62,590 nt of DNA from Natranaerobius trueperi (GCF_002216005.1 NZ_NIQC01000014.1:1-62590), one strand, 5' to 3'. Shown: positions 17,501 to 28,116, counted from the first letter of the stretch. Notes: a model not told the origin generated them from the letters alone. Numbers and translations: made by a program.

Positions 17501-18809
17501 ATTGTTCTTCAGTTTTTCGCAATAAAGAGTTAGTTTGTTTTAGGCACTTCTTACCAATATATAAGTAATCATAGTAAAGGTAGATGTGAGCCATCCAACT
17601 ATAATAAAATATCAAATCCTTAACCGCAATAACATTTTTTCGTTTCACATCCATAAGCATTTTATTAAGTCCATTCAATTGAATGAGGCAGTTTTCTTGA
17701 TACCCACATTCGTGGTATACTTTTGTTAGATGATATGATAAAGTAATTTTCGTTGTAGTGGATTCTACGAACTCAAGTTTATAAGGAGCAAAATTTAAAA
17801 TGTTATCTTTATCATCTTTTTTTAGAAAAAGATTTAAAAGTTCAAGCTTGGTTTTTTCTATTTCTATTGTAGAATTAAGTTCCTTAAACTCTTCATAAGC
17901 TTTTAAAAAATATCTACAAGCTAATTCTATATTTTTCTTTTGTTTTTCAATTTCTGCTAAGGCAAAGAGTGATTTTCCCGTGTAATAATAGTTATTAAAT
18001 ATCACAAATTGATCTATAGCAGTTTCAAAGGCCTGTTTTGATTTAGTAAAATTATCAATTCCTTTGTAACAGCAACCAAGTAAATAGTTTAATTCACCAT
18101 AATTATAATAATTGTTACTATGATTTGAGAGGGGGAGAGCTTCATCTATAGTAGAAATAGCAGTGTTATAATCTTTTTCTCCTAAATATGATGCTGCTAA
18201 ATTGTAGTATATATTTAGAGTTAATATTGTATCTAAGACAAAGTGATCTTCTATTGTCCTCATGGCATGTTGTAAGATGTGGATAGCATAATCATATTGT
18301 TCAATTTGATTGTTAATATATCCCATTAAGTTAAGTGTAGCACTTAACTCATGATGATATTTGTAATCACTGAATATGATTTGAGCTTTTTTTAGTGAAG
18401 ATAGGGACTTTTTAATCTCACTTTCTTCAAAAAATAATTGTCCTTGTAATTTTAGTAGTAGACCAGCATATTTAGGAGAAATATCTTGTAACTTTAATGT
18501 TTTTGATAATATTTCATGTGCCTTTTCTAAGTTCTGTTGTTCAAATAAATGTTTGGCTTCTCGAAGTGCAATTATGGCATCTCCATCATCCTTATCTGGA
18601 TCTTCAGGTTCACAAAAATAACTGACTGGTAAATTTAGACGTTCAGCTATAATCGATAAAACTCTATCTGATGGCTTAACTAAACCTTTTTCAATTTGAC
18701 TTAAAAAACTTCTATTAAAATCTTTATTGGCTAACTCTTCTTGTGTCATTTTTTTTTCAATACGTGCTTTTCTGATTTTTTGACCGATATTATTTCCAAC
18801 TGTACCCAA
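17499..18809 (-). CDS. XRE-type HTH regulator with TPR repeats
   Basis: Cytoplasmic protein of 436 residues. Residues about 8-65 form a Cro/CI-type helix-turn-helix (GQKIRKARIEKKMTQEELA ... NRSFLSQIEKGLVKPS). The rest is a series of helical tetratricopeptide-like repeats (for example YAGLLLKLQGQLFFEES, NYGELNYLLGCCYKGIDN and YTGKSLFALAEIEKQKKN). This layout resembles RRNPP regulators, which bind short signalling peptides through the TPR domain, but no cognate peptide gene is seen next to it. TTG 18809 follows GGAGG on the minus strand. The gene is convergent with nifJ and divergent from a broken FtsA-like gene. The exact role is unknown. Confidence 0.82.
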   Translation of the reverse strand: MGTVGNNIGQKIRKARIEKKMTQEELANKDFNRSFLSQIEKGLVKPSDRVLSIIAERLNLPVSYFCEPEDPDKDDGDAIIALREAKHLFEQQNLEKAHEILSKTLKLQDISPKYAGLLLKLQGQLFFEESEIKKSLSSLKKAQIIFSDYKYHHELSATLNLMGYINNQIEQYDYAIHILQHAMRTIEDHFVLDTILTLNIYYNLAASYLGEKDYNTAISTIDEALPLSNHSNNYYNYGELNYLLGCCYKGIDNFTKSKQAFETAIDQFVIFNNYYYTGKSLFALAEIEKQKKNIELACRYFLKAYEEFKELNSTIEIEKTKLELLNLFLKKDDKDNILNFAPYKLEFVESTTTKITLSYHLTKVYHECGYQENCLIQLNGLNKMLMDVKRKNVIAVKDLIFYYSWMAHIYLYYDYLYIGKKCLKQTNSLLRKTEEQ

Positions 18810-18869
18810 AGATCCCTACCTCCTTTGTTATAAAACTTCTTGTTATTAGCTTATCATAAAAACTAAAAA

Positions 18870-18886
18870 TCAAGAAATATCCTTGA
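18870..18886. promoter_or_regulatory. Dyad upstream of the HTH-TPR gene
   Basis: TCAAG-N7-CTTGA, 61 bp upstream of the predicted start on the minus strand. It is a possible operator for autoregulation by the HTH protein. The symmetry is seen; the role is inference. Confidence 0.3.
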
Positions 18887-18965
18887 AAAAAATAGTGCTT
18901 ATGACGTAAAAAATGTTACACTGTTTCTAATAACAATCGGTAACTAGCTTTAAAGGGAGAGGTTT

Positions 18966-19762
18966 AGTATTTCACACTGAGAAATATGTACGATGGTCAA
19001 ATTCATGATATCGATGAAGTAGCTAACGTTGTCTTTGAAAAAACCGCTTTAGGAAAATGTTTAGGATAAAATCATATTATGCATTTATTGAAGCTGCTTG
19101 TAGTCTCTAAACTGAAAGAGCTTAATTAAAGAATTGATCCGGAAGATTGTACATGCTTTTGAATTACATGGTATACAATCCTAAAGAAACTTTAAAAATA
19201 CGTATGTCAGAAAACTATTATGAAGACACTAATCATCACTGTGTCGGTCATTCAGTAATTAATTACTAAACAACCATTCTATAAGTAACTTATTTGGTCA
19301 GAAAGTAGGAAAATAAGGCCTGAAGTTATAGCTACATTTTTACCGCAAACTGTAATAGATGGATTTGAAGGCGTAATGAAACAAGTCGGGTTATCTATTC
19401 AGATTTAACATTAGAACCAATAGCTGCTATCAATTTAGTGATTTCTGAACATATCCGTATGCTAAATATTGCACTAGTGGGTATTAGAGCAGATACATTA
19501 GATATTGCGGTAGTAGTTATCAAATGGTACCTATAGCAGGTGATGAAATTACTGATAAAATCTGTAAAGAGTTATTAATAGATTATCATACAGGTGAAAC
19601 AAACAAGGGTTTCTTTCAAAAAGTAAGAAAGATACAACTAACTATAGTGATATTTTAGGTAATGAAAATAGCCTTAGTAAACAAGAAAAGCTAATTTGAA
19701 CTACGATATGACTGATCAGGAAATTTTAAATGCTATACTAAATTCTAAGGACCGAGTTTAAT
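18966..19762 (+). pseudogene. Truncated, decayed FtsA-like (actin-fold) ATPase gene
   Basis: In several frames this reads as the middle of the long FtsA/Hsp70-like ATPases found in Clostridia. MYDGQIHDIDEVANVVF starts at about 18987, followed by ENYYEDTNHHCVGHSVINYY, PEVIATFLPQTVIDGFEGVMKQVG and LEPIAAINLVISEH. Next come a LNIALVGIRADTLDIA phosphate-binding block and PIAGDEITDKICKELL. Many stops and frameshifts separate these pieces. The first 40-50 residues are absent, and the C-terminal half is missing after about 19762, just before IS-like repeats (19785-19829). It is non-functional. The family assignment rests on remembered motifs and should be confirmed by a protein search. Confidence 0.72.
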
Positions 19763-19784
19763 ACTTGGCCTACCTCCCTGGGGG

Positions 19785-19829
19785 GGTGACATTTCTCTGA
19801 ACATTTTTTTAGGTGACATTTTCAAGGAA
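19785..19829 (+). repeat. Paired GGTGACATTT repeats resembling IS ends
   Basis: GGTGACATTTCTCTGAAC (19785-19802) and GGTGACATTTTCAAGGAAC (19812-19830) form two direct copies 27 bp apart. Repeated GTGACATTTTxxCTGAAC-like units are typical of the multiple terminal repeats of IS21-type elements. No transposase is next to them, so this may be a solo end left after deletion. Confidence 0.4.
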
Positions 19830-19854
19830 CACTGATATAAATTGAAATCTTTAA

Positions 19855-19886
19855 TTGACATTAATACAGTAGTCTGCTAAACTACT
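19855..19886 (+). promoter_or_regulatory. guaB promoter with overlapping dyad
   Basis: TTGACA (19855-19860), 17 bp, TAAACT (19878-19883). A perfect inverted repeat CAGTAGT (19866-19872)/ACTACTG (19880-19886) covers the spacer and the -10 box, a position suited to a repressor site. Confidence 0.6.
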
Positions 19887-19892
19887 GCTTAA

Positions 19893-21385
<1,493 letters not shown>

Positions 21386-21570
21386 TCTGCACTTCTACAG
21401 GAAGACTGTAAATATGTATTACTACAAGGATTTTATTAAACCCATTTGAAACACAAAAATAATAGAGCGACAATTCAGTAAATTCTAAAACATCATAAAA
21501 ACCAGGGGAAGATTTAGAATAAATTACTATTTGATTAAGTAGAAAAACTGTTAAAAAAAGGGGGATTATA

Positions 21571-22923
21571 ATGGAGAATAATTCTCGTGAACAATGGGGA
21601 TCTAAACTTGGATTTGTCCTTGCTGCAGCAGGGTCTGCTGTAGGACTTGGAAACGTTTGGCGTTTTCCCTTTGCAACCGGAGAGCACGGTGGTGCCGCAT
21701 TTTTATTTTTATATTTAATTGCAGTTGTATTAATAGGTTATCCTTTAATGGTCACAGAGATTTCATTAGGCAGAAAATCTAGAAAAAATCCAATCGGAAC
21801 TTATAAGAATCTTGCACCTGATACCCCGTGGTGGTTAGTAGGTGGACTAGGTGTTATAACTGGTTTTGTTTTACTAAGTTATTATTCTGTTATCGCTGGG
21901 TGGTCGTTATCTTATATTTTTAGATCTTTAGGTGGATTTCCAGAGGGCATAGATGCTGCAAATATTATGTTTGAAACTCATATTTCAGGATTATTAGAAC
22001 CTATATTATATCATTTGATTTTTATGGTGATAACTGTTGGAGTTATTTCTGCTGGTGTTGTTAAAGGTATTCAAAAAGTTGTAGAAATGTTAATGCCTGT
22101 TTTAGCAATACTGTTGGTGGCTGTAGTATTTAGATCTGTAACACTTGAAGGCGCTAGAGAAGGAATTTCATTCCTCTTTCGTCCGGATTTTAGTGCTGTT
22201 ACCGCAAAAACTTTTTTAAGTGTTATTGGCCAATCATTCTTTACTTTAAGTTTAGGTATGGGTGCAATTATAACTTATGGTAGTTATCTTTCTAATAAAG
22301 ATGATATTCCTACAAGTTCAATTCAAATTATCGGTGCTGATACTTTGCTAGCTATAATATCAGGACTTGCAATTTTTCCAGCGGTATTTGCACTTGGATT
22401 TGACCCAGGAGAAGGACCAGGACTGGTATTTGTAACTCTACCAGCGGTATTTGCTGAAATGCCTTTGGGTGGCATTTTTGGGGTTTTATTCTTTATTCTT
22501 TTAACTATAGCTGCGTTAACTTCTGCTATTTCATTACTTGAGGTGGTTGTTGCATATGTTATAGATGAAAAGAATTGGCCAAGAGAAAAGGCTGCATTAA
22601 CTGTCGGGGGTGTTATATTCTTAATAGGATTACCACCAATCTTAGGTTATAGTGTTTGGTCAGAAGCAACTACTTTTGCTGGTAATATTTTAGATACGTA
22701 TGACTTTATTGCAAATAGTGTTATGTTACCTCTTGGAGGTGCACTAACTTCAATATTTGCAGGACATGCTTTGGGCAGTAAAAATATTGTAGAAGAAGCT
22801 AATAAAGGGGCTACATCAGTCAAGATTGGTAATTGGGTAGCACCACTATTAAGATATGTGATTCCGATAAGTGTTTTAGTTGTTATGTTATTTGGGATTT
22901 ATCAAACAATTACTGGGGAATAA
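21571..22923 (+). CDS. Neurotransmitter:sodium symporter (NSS/SLC6) family transporter
   Basis: Membrane transporter of 450 residues with about 11 hydrophobic segments, the size of bacterial amino-acid NSS proteins such as TnaT or MhsT. The sodium and substrate site of helix 1 is intact (GFVLAAAGSAVGLGNVWRFP), followed by GEHGGAAF and the unwound helix 6 region around GQSFFTLSLGMGAIITYGSY. These take up amino acids driven by sodium, but the substrate cannot be read from sequence. ATG 21571 follows AAAGGGGG. It is monocistronic, with a terminator at 22934. Confidence 0.9.
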   Translation: MENNSREQWGSKLGFVLAAAGSAVGLGNVWRFPFATGEHGGAAFLFLYLIAVVLIGYPLMVTEISLGRKSRKNPIGTYKNLAPDTPWWLVGGLGVITGFVLLSYYSVIAGWSLSYIFRSLGGFPEGIDAANIMFETHISGLLEPILYHLIFMVITVGVISAGVVKGIQKVVEMLMPVLAILLVAVVFRSVTLEGAREGISFLFRPDFSAVTAKTFLSVIGQSFFTLSLGMGAIITYGSYLSNKDDIPTSSIQIIGADTLLAIISGLAIFPAVFALGFDPGEGPGLVFVTLPAVFAEMPLGGIFGVLFFILLTIAALTSAISLLEVVVAYVIDEKNWPREKAALTVGGVIFLIGLPPILGYSVWSEATTFAGNILDTYDFIANSVMLPLGGALTSIFAGHALGSKNIVEEANKGATSVKIGNWVAPLLRYVIPISVLVVMLFGIYQTITGE

Positions 22924-22933
22924 TTAAAGGACG

Positions 22934-22963
22934 AGGGGTGTTCTAAACAGAACTCCCCTTTTT
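22934..22963 (+). terminator. Intrinsic terminator after the NSS gene
   Basis: AGGGGTGTTCT (22934-22944) pairs with AGAACTCCCCT (22949-22959) with one T-T mismatch, followed by a T-run. Confidence 0.82.
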
Positions 22964-22982
22964 CAATATGCAAGTTCATAGC

Positions 22983-23010
22983 TTGACAAATAAAGGATTA
23001 TTTTTATGTT
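22983..23010 (+). promoter_or_regulatory. Promoter of the decarboxylase-tmk operon
   Basis: TTGACA (22983-22988), 16 bp, TATGTT (23005-23010). Confidence 0.6.
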
Positions 23011-23076
23011 ATCACGAATAATATATTTGCTACTAACACTAATTTTAAAAAATTGCTACTTGAAGGAGTAATTTAT

Positions 23077-24513
23077 ATGAGTGAAACACCTATTTTAGAT
23101 GAAATAGATAAATACATAAATCAAGGCATTGATCGCTATCACACCCCAGGTCATAATGGAATAGAGAAGGTATATAAGAACGAATCTTTTTTGGGTTCTA
23201 CAATTTTTCAAAAAGACTTAACAGAAGTTCCTGGTCTTGATGACTTACATTCCCCTGAATCAGTTATAAAAAAGTCACAAGAATTAGCTGCAGAATATTA
23301 CGGATCAGATTTTTGTCACTATCTTGTCAACGGTTCATCAGCAGGTATTATAGCAATGGTAATGGCAACTGTAGGTCCAGGAGATAGAGTATTGATACCA
23401 AGAAACGCGCATAAATCTTTGTATAGTGCTTTGATTTTAAATGGAGCTAAACCTGTGTACAGTCAAATGAAATTAGGGTTACATAATACATTGCCTTTAA
23501 ATTTAGATATCGAGAAACTTGAACAAATAATAAATCAAGAACAAGATTTGAAAGCAATCTTCATTACAAACCCCAGTTATTATGGTGTGACAGTAGATTT
23601 AACTAGAATAAGATCTATTACGGATCGTCCGCTTTTAATTGATGAAGCTCATGGAGCCCATTTTAATTTAGCCACGGATTTTCCTATCAGTGCATCAGAA
23701 TATGGAGCTGATATATGGGTTCAAAGCACTCATAAAACATTGAACTCTTTAACACAAAGTTCGATTTTACACGGGAAGAAGGGAAGAGTTTCTAAAGAAG
23801 AAATTGCATTTATGTTACAATTAATTCAAACAACGAGTCCTTCCTACTTACTTATGGCGTCAATAGAAATGGCTCGTATATATAATCAGAAAAACAAACC
23901 TACATGGCGTAATTTTCTTGACAACAAACTATATCCGATGAGAGCTACATTGGATTCTATACCTGGTATTAAGCTTTTATCAAAAGATTATACTCGCAAT
24001 CAAGGATTTCAATTAGATCCTACAAAAATCACTGTATTATTAGATGAGCTAAAGATTAATGGTTATCAACTTTCCGATATCTTAAGAAAAGAATATAATA
24101 TACAGGTTGAATTGGCTGAAGAAAATCAAATATTACTCCTAGTAACTCCTCAACACACAAAAGAACAAATAGAAAGATTGGAAGCGAGTTTCAGAAAGAT
24201 ATCTAAAGATTATAGTATTAAAGGTAAAAAAGAGATTAAAAAATATAAATATGAGCTACCCAAAAGACCAGTTCAAAAGCTCACACCAAGGGAAGCAACA
24301 TTTAGAAAAGGACGGTACTTAAAACTATCAGATTCCATAGGAATGGTAGCAAAGGAATTTGTTATACCCTATCCTCCTGGTATACCATTATTAGTACCAG
24401 GGGAAGTTATAACCGAGGAAGTCTATGAATTTTTGGATTACTTAACAAAGACTAAAGTTCACTGCCAAGGCTTTAGCTATAAAGATTCTGGAATGATTTT
24501 AGTAACAGAATAA
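23077..24513 (+). CDS. Orn/Lys/Arg decarboxylase family protein (YaaO-like)
   Basis: PLP-dependent fold-type I decarboxylase of 478 residues, the short form that begins directly at the catalytic region. RYHTPGHN near the N-terminus, DLTEVPGLDDLHSP, the cofactor Asp in LLIDEAHGAHF and the PLP Lys in STHKTLNSLTQSS are visible. The family decarboxylates basic amino acids to polyamine precursors; which one is used here is not clear. ATG 23077 has AAGGAG 8 nt upstream and is preferred over the earlier TTG 23053. It heads the block leading to tmk, as yaaO does in B. subtilis. PLP needed here would come from PdxS. Confidence 0.9.
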   Translation: MSETPILDEIDKYINQGIDRYHTPGHNGIEKVYKNESFLGSTIFQKDLTEVPGLDDLHSPESVIKKSQELAAEYYGSDFCHYLVNGSSAGIIAMVMATVGPGDRVLIPRNAHKSLYSALILNGAKPVYSQMKLGLHNTLPLNLDIEKLEQIINQEQDLKAIFITNPSYYGVTVDLTRIRSITDRPLLIDEAHGAHFNLATDFPISASEYGADIWVQSTHKTLNSLTQSSILHGKKGRVSKEEIAFMLQLIQTTSPSYLLMASIEMARIYNQKNKPTWRNFLDNKLYPMRATLDSIPGIKLLSKDYTRNQGFQLDPTKITVLLDELKINGYQLSDILRKEYNIQVELAEENQILLLVTPQHTKEQIERLEASFRKISKDYSIKGKKEIKKYKYELPKRPVQKLTPREATFRKGRYLKLSDSIGMVAKEFVIPYPPGIPLLVPGEVITEEVYEFLDYLTKTKVHCQGFSYKDSGMILVTE

Positions 24514-24554
24514 AATAGATTAAACTAGATAAAGCAATAGTGAGGGTGATTATT

Positions 24555-25919
24555 ATGTCAGAATTTCAAATGAGTGATTTCAAAAAAGAACTCAGCAAGC
24601 TTTTAGAAGTATTTCCAACTCATATAAGGGAAGAAATTGAGAAAAGGGATGATCTTGATAGATTAGTTGAAGTTGTTATTGATCTAGGCAAGCGTCCTGA
24701 AGCTAGATATCCAAGAGAGTTTTTTTATTTAACTGATGATGTTGTAACAGAACAAGATTTAGAATATGTATGTAATAGAGTAGGGCCCTTTGGTGACGAT
24801 AATAGGGCAGGAATAGAGAAGACGTTACATAGAATTTCTGCAATTAAGAATAGAAGAGAAAGAATTATTGGTTTAACTTGTCGTGTCGGAAAAGCCATTT
24901 ATGGAACCTCTGATATCATAAGAGACATTGTCGAAAATGAAGATAAACTTCTATTATTAGGTCGTCCTGGTGTAGGAAAAACTACAATTTTAAGAGAAAC
25001 GGCAAGGATTTTAGCAGATGAATTTAAAAAAAGAGTAATTATAGTAGACACATCTAATGAAATTGCAGGTGATGGTGATATTCCTCATCCTGCTATAGGG
25101 CATGCTAGGAGAATGCAAGTAAAAACTCCTGACAAACAACATGATGTGATGATAGAGGCAGTTGAAAATCATATGCCAGAAGTAATAATAATTGATGAAA
25201 TCGGAAGCTATCAAGAAGCAGAAGCGGCTAGAACCATTGCTGAACGTGGTGTTCAATTGATTGCAACAGCACATGGAAACACATTAGAAAATTTAATATT
25301 AAATCCAACCTTATCTGAACTATTAGGTGGTATAGATTCAGTAATTCTAGGAGACGAAGAGGCTAAGCGAAGAAATAGTCAAAAAACTGTTTTAGAACGC
25401 AAGGCACCTCCGACGTTTGATTCAGTTATTGAAATTTTTGATAAAAACACACTTAAAGTACATAACCCGTTAGAAAAAGTTGTGGATTATATCTTACGAG
25501 GAGGAACTCCTCGACCGGAAATTAGGATCAGAAATGAACACGGGGAAACTGAAGTTATTCAGAATTCAAACTTAAAGGAAGATCTTTCTAAGGAAAGTAA
25601 AGAAGATAACTTAAAAAACACATCAAATGGGGTTCAAAAAATATACCCTTACGCAGTCAGTAAAGATACTGTTAAACGTTTAATAAAAGAACTTAAAGTA
25701 CCTGCTGAACTTACTAGACACATGAAAGAAGCCGATTTAATGCTAACGGTTAAAGCACAAAAGCGTAAAGGTGCGCAAAAAATTAAAAAAGCCTATGAAG
25801 AAAATATTCCTGTCCATATCATAAGAAAAAATAAAGTAGCACAGGTAGAAAAAGCATTACGACATATTTTTCAACAAAATGATCGGGACGAGAGTGAGGG
25901 GAACAATGATGTGCTTTAA
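24555..25919 (+). CDS. AAA ATPase with R3H-like C-terminus (Ycf45 family)
   Basis: Protein of 454 residues. An N-terminal helical region of about 120 residues is followed by a P-loop ATPase domain: Walker A LLGRPGVGKTTILRETAR at about 139-156, IVDTSNEIAGDGDIPH, Walker B VIIIDEIGS, and ATAHGNTLENLI. This resembles the SpoIIIAA/Ycf45 group. A C-terminal part with PYAVSKDTVKRLIKELKVP and IRKNKVAQVEKALRHIF matches the end of R3H-containing relatives that bind single-stranded nucleic acid. The role is unknown. ATG 24555 lies 5-7 nt after GAGGGTGAT; GTG 24540 is the alternative. Its end overlaps tmk by 14 bp. Confidence 0.82.
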   Translation: MSEFQMSDFKKELSKLLEVFPTHIREEIEKRDDLDRLVEVVIDLGKRPEARYPREFFYLTDDVVTEQDLEYVCNRVGPFGDDNRAGIEKTLHRISAIKNRRERIIGLTCRVGKAIYGTSDIIRDIVENEDKLLLLGRPGVGKTTILRETARILADEFKKRVIIVDTSNEIAGDGDIPHPAIGHARRMQVKTPDKQHDVMIEAVENHMPEVIIIDEIGSYQEAEAARTIAERGVQLIATAHGNTLENLILNPTLSELLGGIDSVILGDEEAKRRNSQKTVLERKAPPTFDSVIEIFDKNTLKVHNPLEKVVDYILRGGTPRPEIRIRNEHGETEVIQNSNLKEDLSKESKEDNLKNTSNGVQKIYPYAVSKDTVKRLIKELKVPAELTRHMKEADLMLTVKAQKRKGAQKIKKAYEENIPVHIIRKNKVAQVEKALRHIFQQNDRDESEGNNDVL

Positions 25920-26538
25920 AACAGGAAAGTTTATTACTTTTGAAGGGATAGATGGCTGTGGGAAGAGTACACAATTATTATATTTTAAGGAATACTTAAA
26001 TAAACAAGGTGAAGATGTGATTACAACTAGGGAGCCAGGTGGTACTAATGTTGGAGATGCAATTAGAAGTATCTTGTTAGATAGAAAATACAGTGATATG
26101 ACAATGGAGGCAGAAGCGCTTTTATATGCTGCTTCAAGAGTTCAACACGTAACCCAAGTTATATTACCGAATGCTTCAGCTGGGAAAGTTGTCTTATGTG
26201 ATCGTTTTATTGATTCGAGCATTGCTTACCAAGGGGGAGGTGATCCATTAACTTCTCAAGATGTTAGAAATATTAATAGTTTGACATTAGACAAAATACG
26301 TCCAGATATTACTTTTCTAATAGATATAGACCCTGAACAAGCCTTCAAAAGGCTGAATCGTGGTAGAGATAGAATTGAAAATAGAGGGTTACAATATCAA
26401 GAAAAAGTTAGAAAAAACTACTTAAAAATAGCAAGCAAAGAGCCCGATCGAATCATTATAATAGATGGCAATAGAAGTAAGGATGAAGTTTTTTGGGACA
26501 TATGTGATCAATTCAAAAGAGCGAGTGAGGTGGACTAA
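25906..26538 (+). CDS. tmk: Thymidylate kinase
   Basis: dTMP to dTDP kinase of 210 residues. P-loop FEGIDGCGKSTQ, the DR(E/F) substrate region TREPGGTNVGDAIR, DRFIDSSIAYQGGG and the lid region RGRDRIENRGLQYQEKVR are all present. The start is ATG 25906 (second ATG at 25909), overlapping the end of the ATPase gene, with GAGGGG just upstream. It is followed by darA with one intervening base. The order tmk-darA-yaaR-holB is conserved in Firmicutes. Confidence 0.97.
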   Translation: MMCFKTGKFITFEGIDGCGKSTQLLYFKEYLNKQGEDVITTREPGGTNVGDAIRSILLDRKYSDMTMEAEALLYAASRVQHVTQVILPNASAGKVVLCDRFIDSSIAYQGGGDPLTSQDVRNINSLTLDKIRPDITFLIDIDPEQAFKRLNRGRDRIENRGLQYQEKVRKNYLKIASKEPDRIIIIDGNRSKDEVFWDICDQFKRASEVD

Positions 26539-26539
26539 T

Positions 26540-26869
26540 ATGAAACTTGTAATAGTAATTTTACAAGATAAAGATGCCCCACTGTTATTAGATGCTTTAA
26601 ATGAAAAAGGAGTACAAGCAACTAAACTAGCAAGTAGCGGTGGGTTTCTAAGGTCAGGGAATACCACTTTATTAATAGGAGTATCAAAAGAAAAAGTACA
26701 TGAAGTTATAGATTCAGTTAAAGAACATTGTAGTTCTCGAAAGCAAATGGTTAATCCAGTTTCCCCAGTTGGAGGGACAACAGATTCTTATCTACCATTT
26801 CCAGTTGAAGTAACAGTTGGAGGGGCAACTATTTTCGTAGTTGATGTAGAAAACTTTGAACAAGTTTAG
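26540..26869 (+). CDS. darA: Cyclic-di-AMP receptor DarA (PII-like, DUF970)
   Basis: PII-like signal protein of 109 residues that binds cyclic di-AMP (also called PstA). It begins MKLVIVILQDKDAPLLLDAL, with KLASSGGFLRSGNTTLLIGV and FPVEVTVGGATIFVVDVENFEQV, all typical. ATG 26540 follows GAGGTGG and the tmk stop. An upstream in-frame extension from 26465 lies inside tmk and is rejected. In other Firmicutes c-di-AMP tunes potassium and osmolyte balance. A relevance to salt stress here is inference. Confidence 0.95.
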   Translation: MKLVIVILQDKDAPLLLDALNEKGVQATKLASSGGFLRSGNTTLLIGVSKEKVHEVIDSVKEHCSSRKQMVNPVSPVGGTTDSYLPFPVEVTVGGATIFVVDVENFEQV

Positions 26870-26889
26870 TAGTGGAAAGGGTGAGACCA

Positions 26890-27348
26890 GTGCCAAGAAT
26901 TTCTGAGATAGGAAATGGTAGAAGAGAAGGACATGGAAAAGTAATCGGTAAAGCTAAAAATAAAAAAGTGTCTAAAAAAATCACGAACTTTCAAACACAG
27001 TTTTCAAAAGCTAAGTCTAAAGAAATGACTGATGAACTAGATGAACTTTGGCAAGATATTAAAAATAAAGGTGAACAATTAGCTGATAATATGAGTTGGG
27101 ATAGTTTTATAGCTTATAGAGATAGTATAAAAAACTTTATGAAAACTTTTTTAGGAGAAGCGTATCAAGTATTAGGATCTAGGGGTAGGACTAGATTCGG
27201 TAATCAAAAGATATATATACATATTAAAAAAATTGATGAAAAACTTGTTGAACTAGGCGAAGATGTTATAAAGGGAGAAAAAGATAAAGTTGATCTAATA
27301 TCTAAAATTGATGAAATAAGAGGGCTCCTGTTAGATCTTTATCAATAA
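26890..27348 (+). CDS. yaaR: YaaR-family protein (DUF327)
   Basis: Mostly helical cytoplasmic protein of 152 residues. The DUF327 core includes WDSFIAYRDSIKNFMKTFLGEAYQV and GRTRFGNQKIYIHIKKIDEKLVELGEDV. The function is unknown, but the position between darA and holB is conserved. I prefer GTG 26890 (AAAGGGTGAG upstream) over GTG 26872, because it gives the short MPRISEI start. Its last codons form part of the terminator stem at 27324-27366. Confidence 0.88.
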   Translation: MPRISEIGNGRREGHGKVIGKAKNKKVSKKITNFQTQFSKAKSKEMTDELDELWQDIKNKGEQLADNMSWDSFIAYRDSIKNFMKTFLGEAYQVLGSRGRTRFGNQKIYIHIKKIDEKLVELGEDVIKGEKDKVDLISKIDEIRGLLLDLYQ

Positions 27349-27366
27349 AGTTCTACAGGAGCTTTT
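27324..27366 (+). terminator. Terminator overlapping the yaaR 3' end
   Basis: GCTCCTGT (27324-27331) pairs with ACAGGAGC (27355-27362). An inner helix AGATCTTT/AAAGTTCT has one mismatch. TTTT follows. The stop codon of yaaR lies in the loop region. Confidence 0.65.
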
Positions 27367-27372
27367 AAGAGT

Positions 27373-28116
27373 TTAGACAATTAGGAATCCTAAAATAAAA
27401 CCCATAATAAATCCAGTGTTAGCAGTATGATTATGGTAACCATGAGACATAGGCATGAGTTCATCGCTTACAATATAAACCATTGCTCCTGCAGCAAAAG
27501 CAAGACCTAGCCCTACAAATATAGAGGAAATGCCAAAAATGGTTAGACCAATCGCTGCACCAACAGGGGTCATTAAACCAGCGAAAAGTGTTAACATGAA
27601 AACTTTAAACCAACTAATACCCCCTGATCGAAGAGGTCCTGCTACAGCCATTCCTTCAGGAATATTGTGTAAGGCAATTGCAACAGCGATAGCAAAACCC
27701 AATTCAGGATTTGATTCTAGCCCTGCACCAATAGCTAAACCTTCGGGTAGATTGTGTAATGCAATTCCCAAAAAAATGAGATAACCTGTTTTTAATACGC
27801 TTTTTTCGTTTGAATTGGTACTAACTCCCTCTGTGACAACCTCATCACCACCGGGTAGATGTGTATGGGGTATTAGTTTATCAAGTAAATACATCATAGC
27901 AGCTCCTAATATAAACCCTATTACTGCAGAATATGTTGAAGAAATTTCTTCTGCTTCAGGAATCAACTTAAAAGCAGAAATTGCTATCATTATCCCTCCA
28001 GCGAAACCAAGTAGACCAGAAAGTACTTTTTGTCCTGGGCGACCAATTAAAGCAATTATTATAGCACCAATAGCTGTAGAAGCACCAGCAATGAAGCTAT
28101 AGAGTAGACTTTCCAT
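27373..28116 (-). CDS. ZIP family divalent metal transporter
   Basis: Membrane protein of 247 residues with about eight hydrophobic segments. The ZIP signature helix 4 HNLPEGLAIGAGLE and helix 5 HNIPEGMAVAGPL carry the paired metal-binding His/Glu residues. ZIP proteins bring zinc, manganese or iron into the cytoplasm; a few bacterial members prefer zinc. ATG 28116 follows GGAGGGCCCTT on the minus strand. It breaks the otherwise conserved yaaR-holB linkage together with the transposase remnant next to it, which suggests a later insertion or rearrangement here. Confidence 0.93.
   Translation of the reverse strand: MESLLYSFIAGASTAIGAIIIALIGRPGQKVLSGLLGFAGGIMIAISAFKLIPEAEEISSTYSAVIGFILGAAMMYLLDKLIPHTHLPGGDEVVTEGVSTNSNEKSVLKTGYLIFLGIALHNLPEGLAIGAGLESNPELGFAIAVAIALHNIPEGMAVAGPLRSGGISWFKVFMLTLFAGLMTPVGAAIGLTIFGISSIFVGLGLAFAAGAMVYIVSDELMPMSHGYHNHTANTGFIMGFILGFLIV

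Noticed and set aside
18810-18960. Short peptide gene partner for the HTH-TPR regulator
   Set aside because: No short ORF with a ribosome site and secretion signal was found on either flank.
27530-28102. Two plus-strand ORFs opposite the ZIP gene
   Set aside because: Low-complexity Pro/Ala/Ile composition typical of the antisense of a membrane gene; no ribosome site, and the minus strand clearly codes for ZIP.
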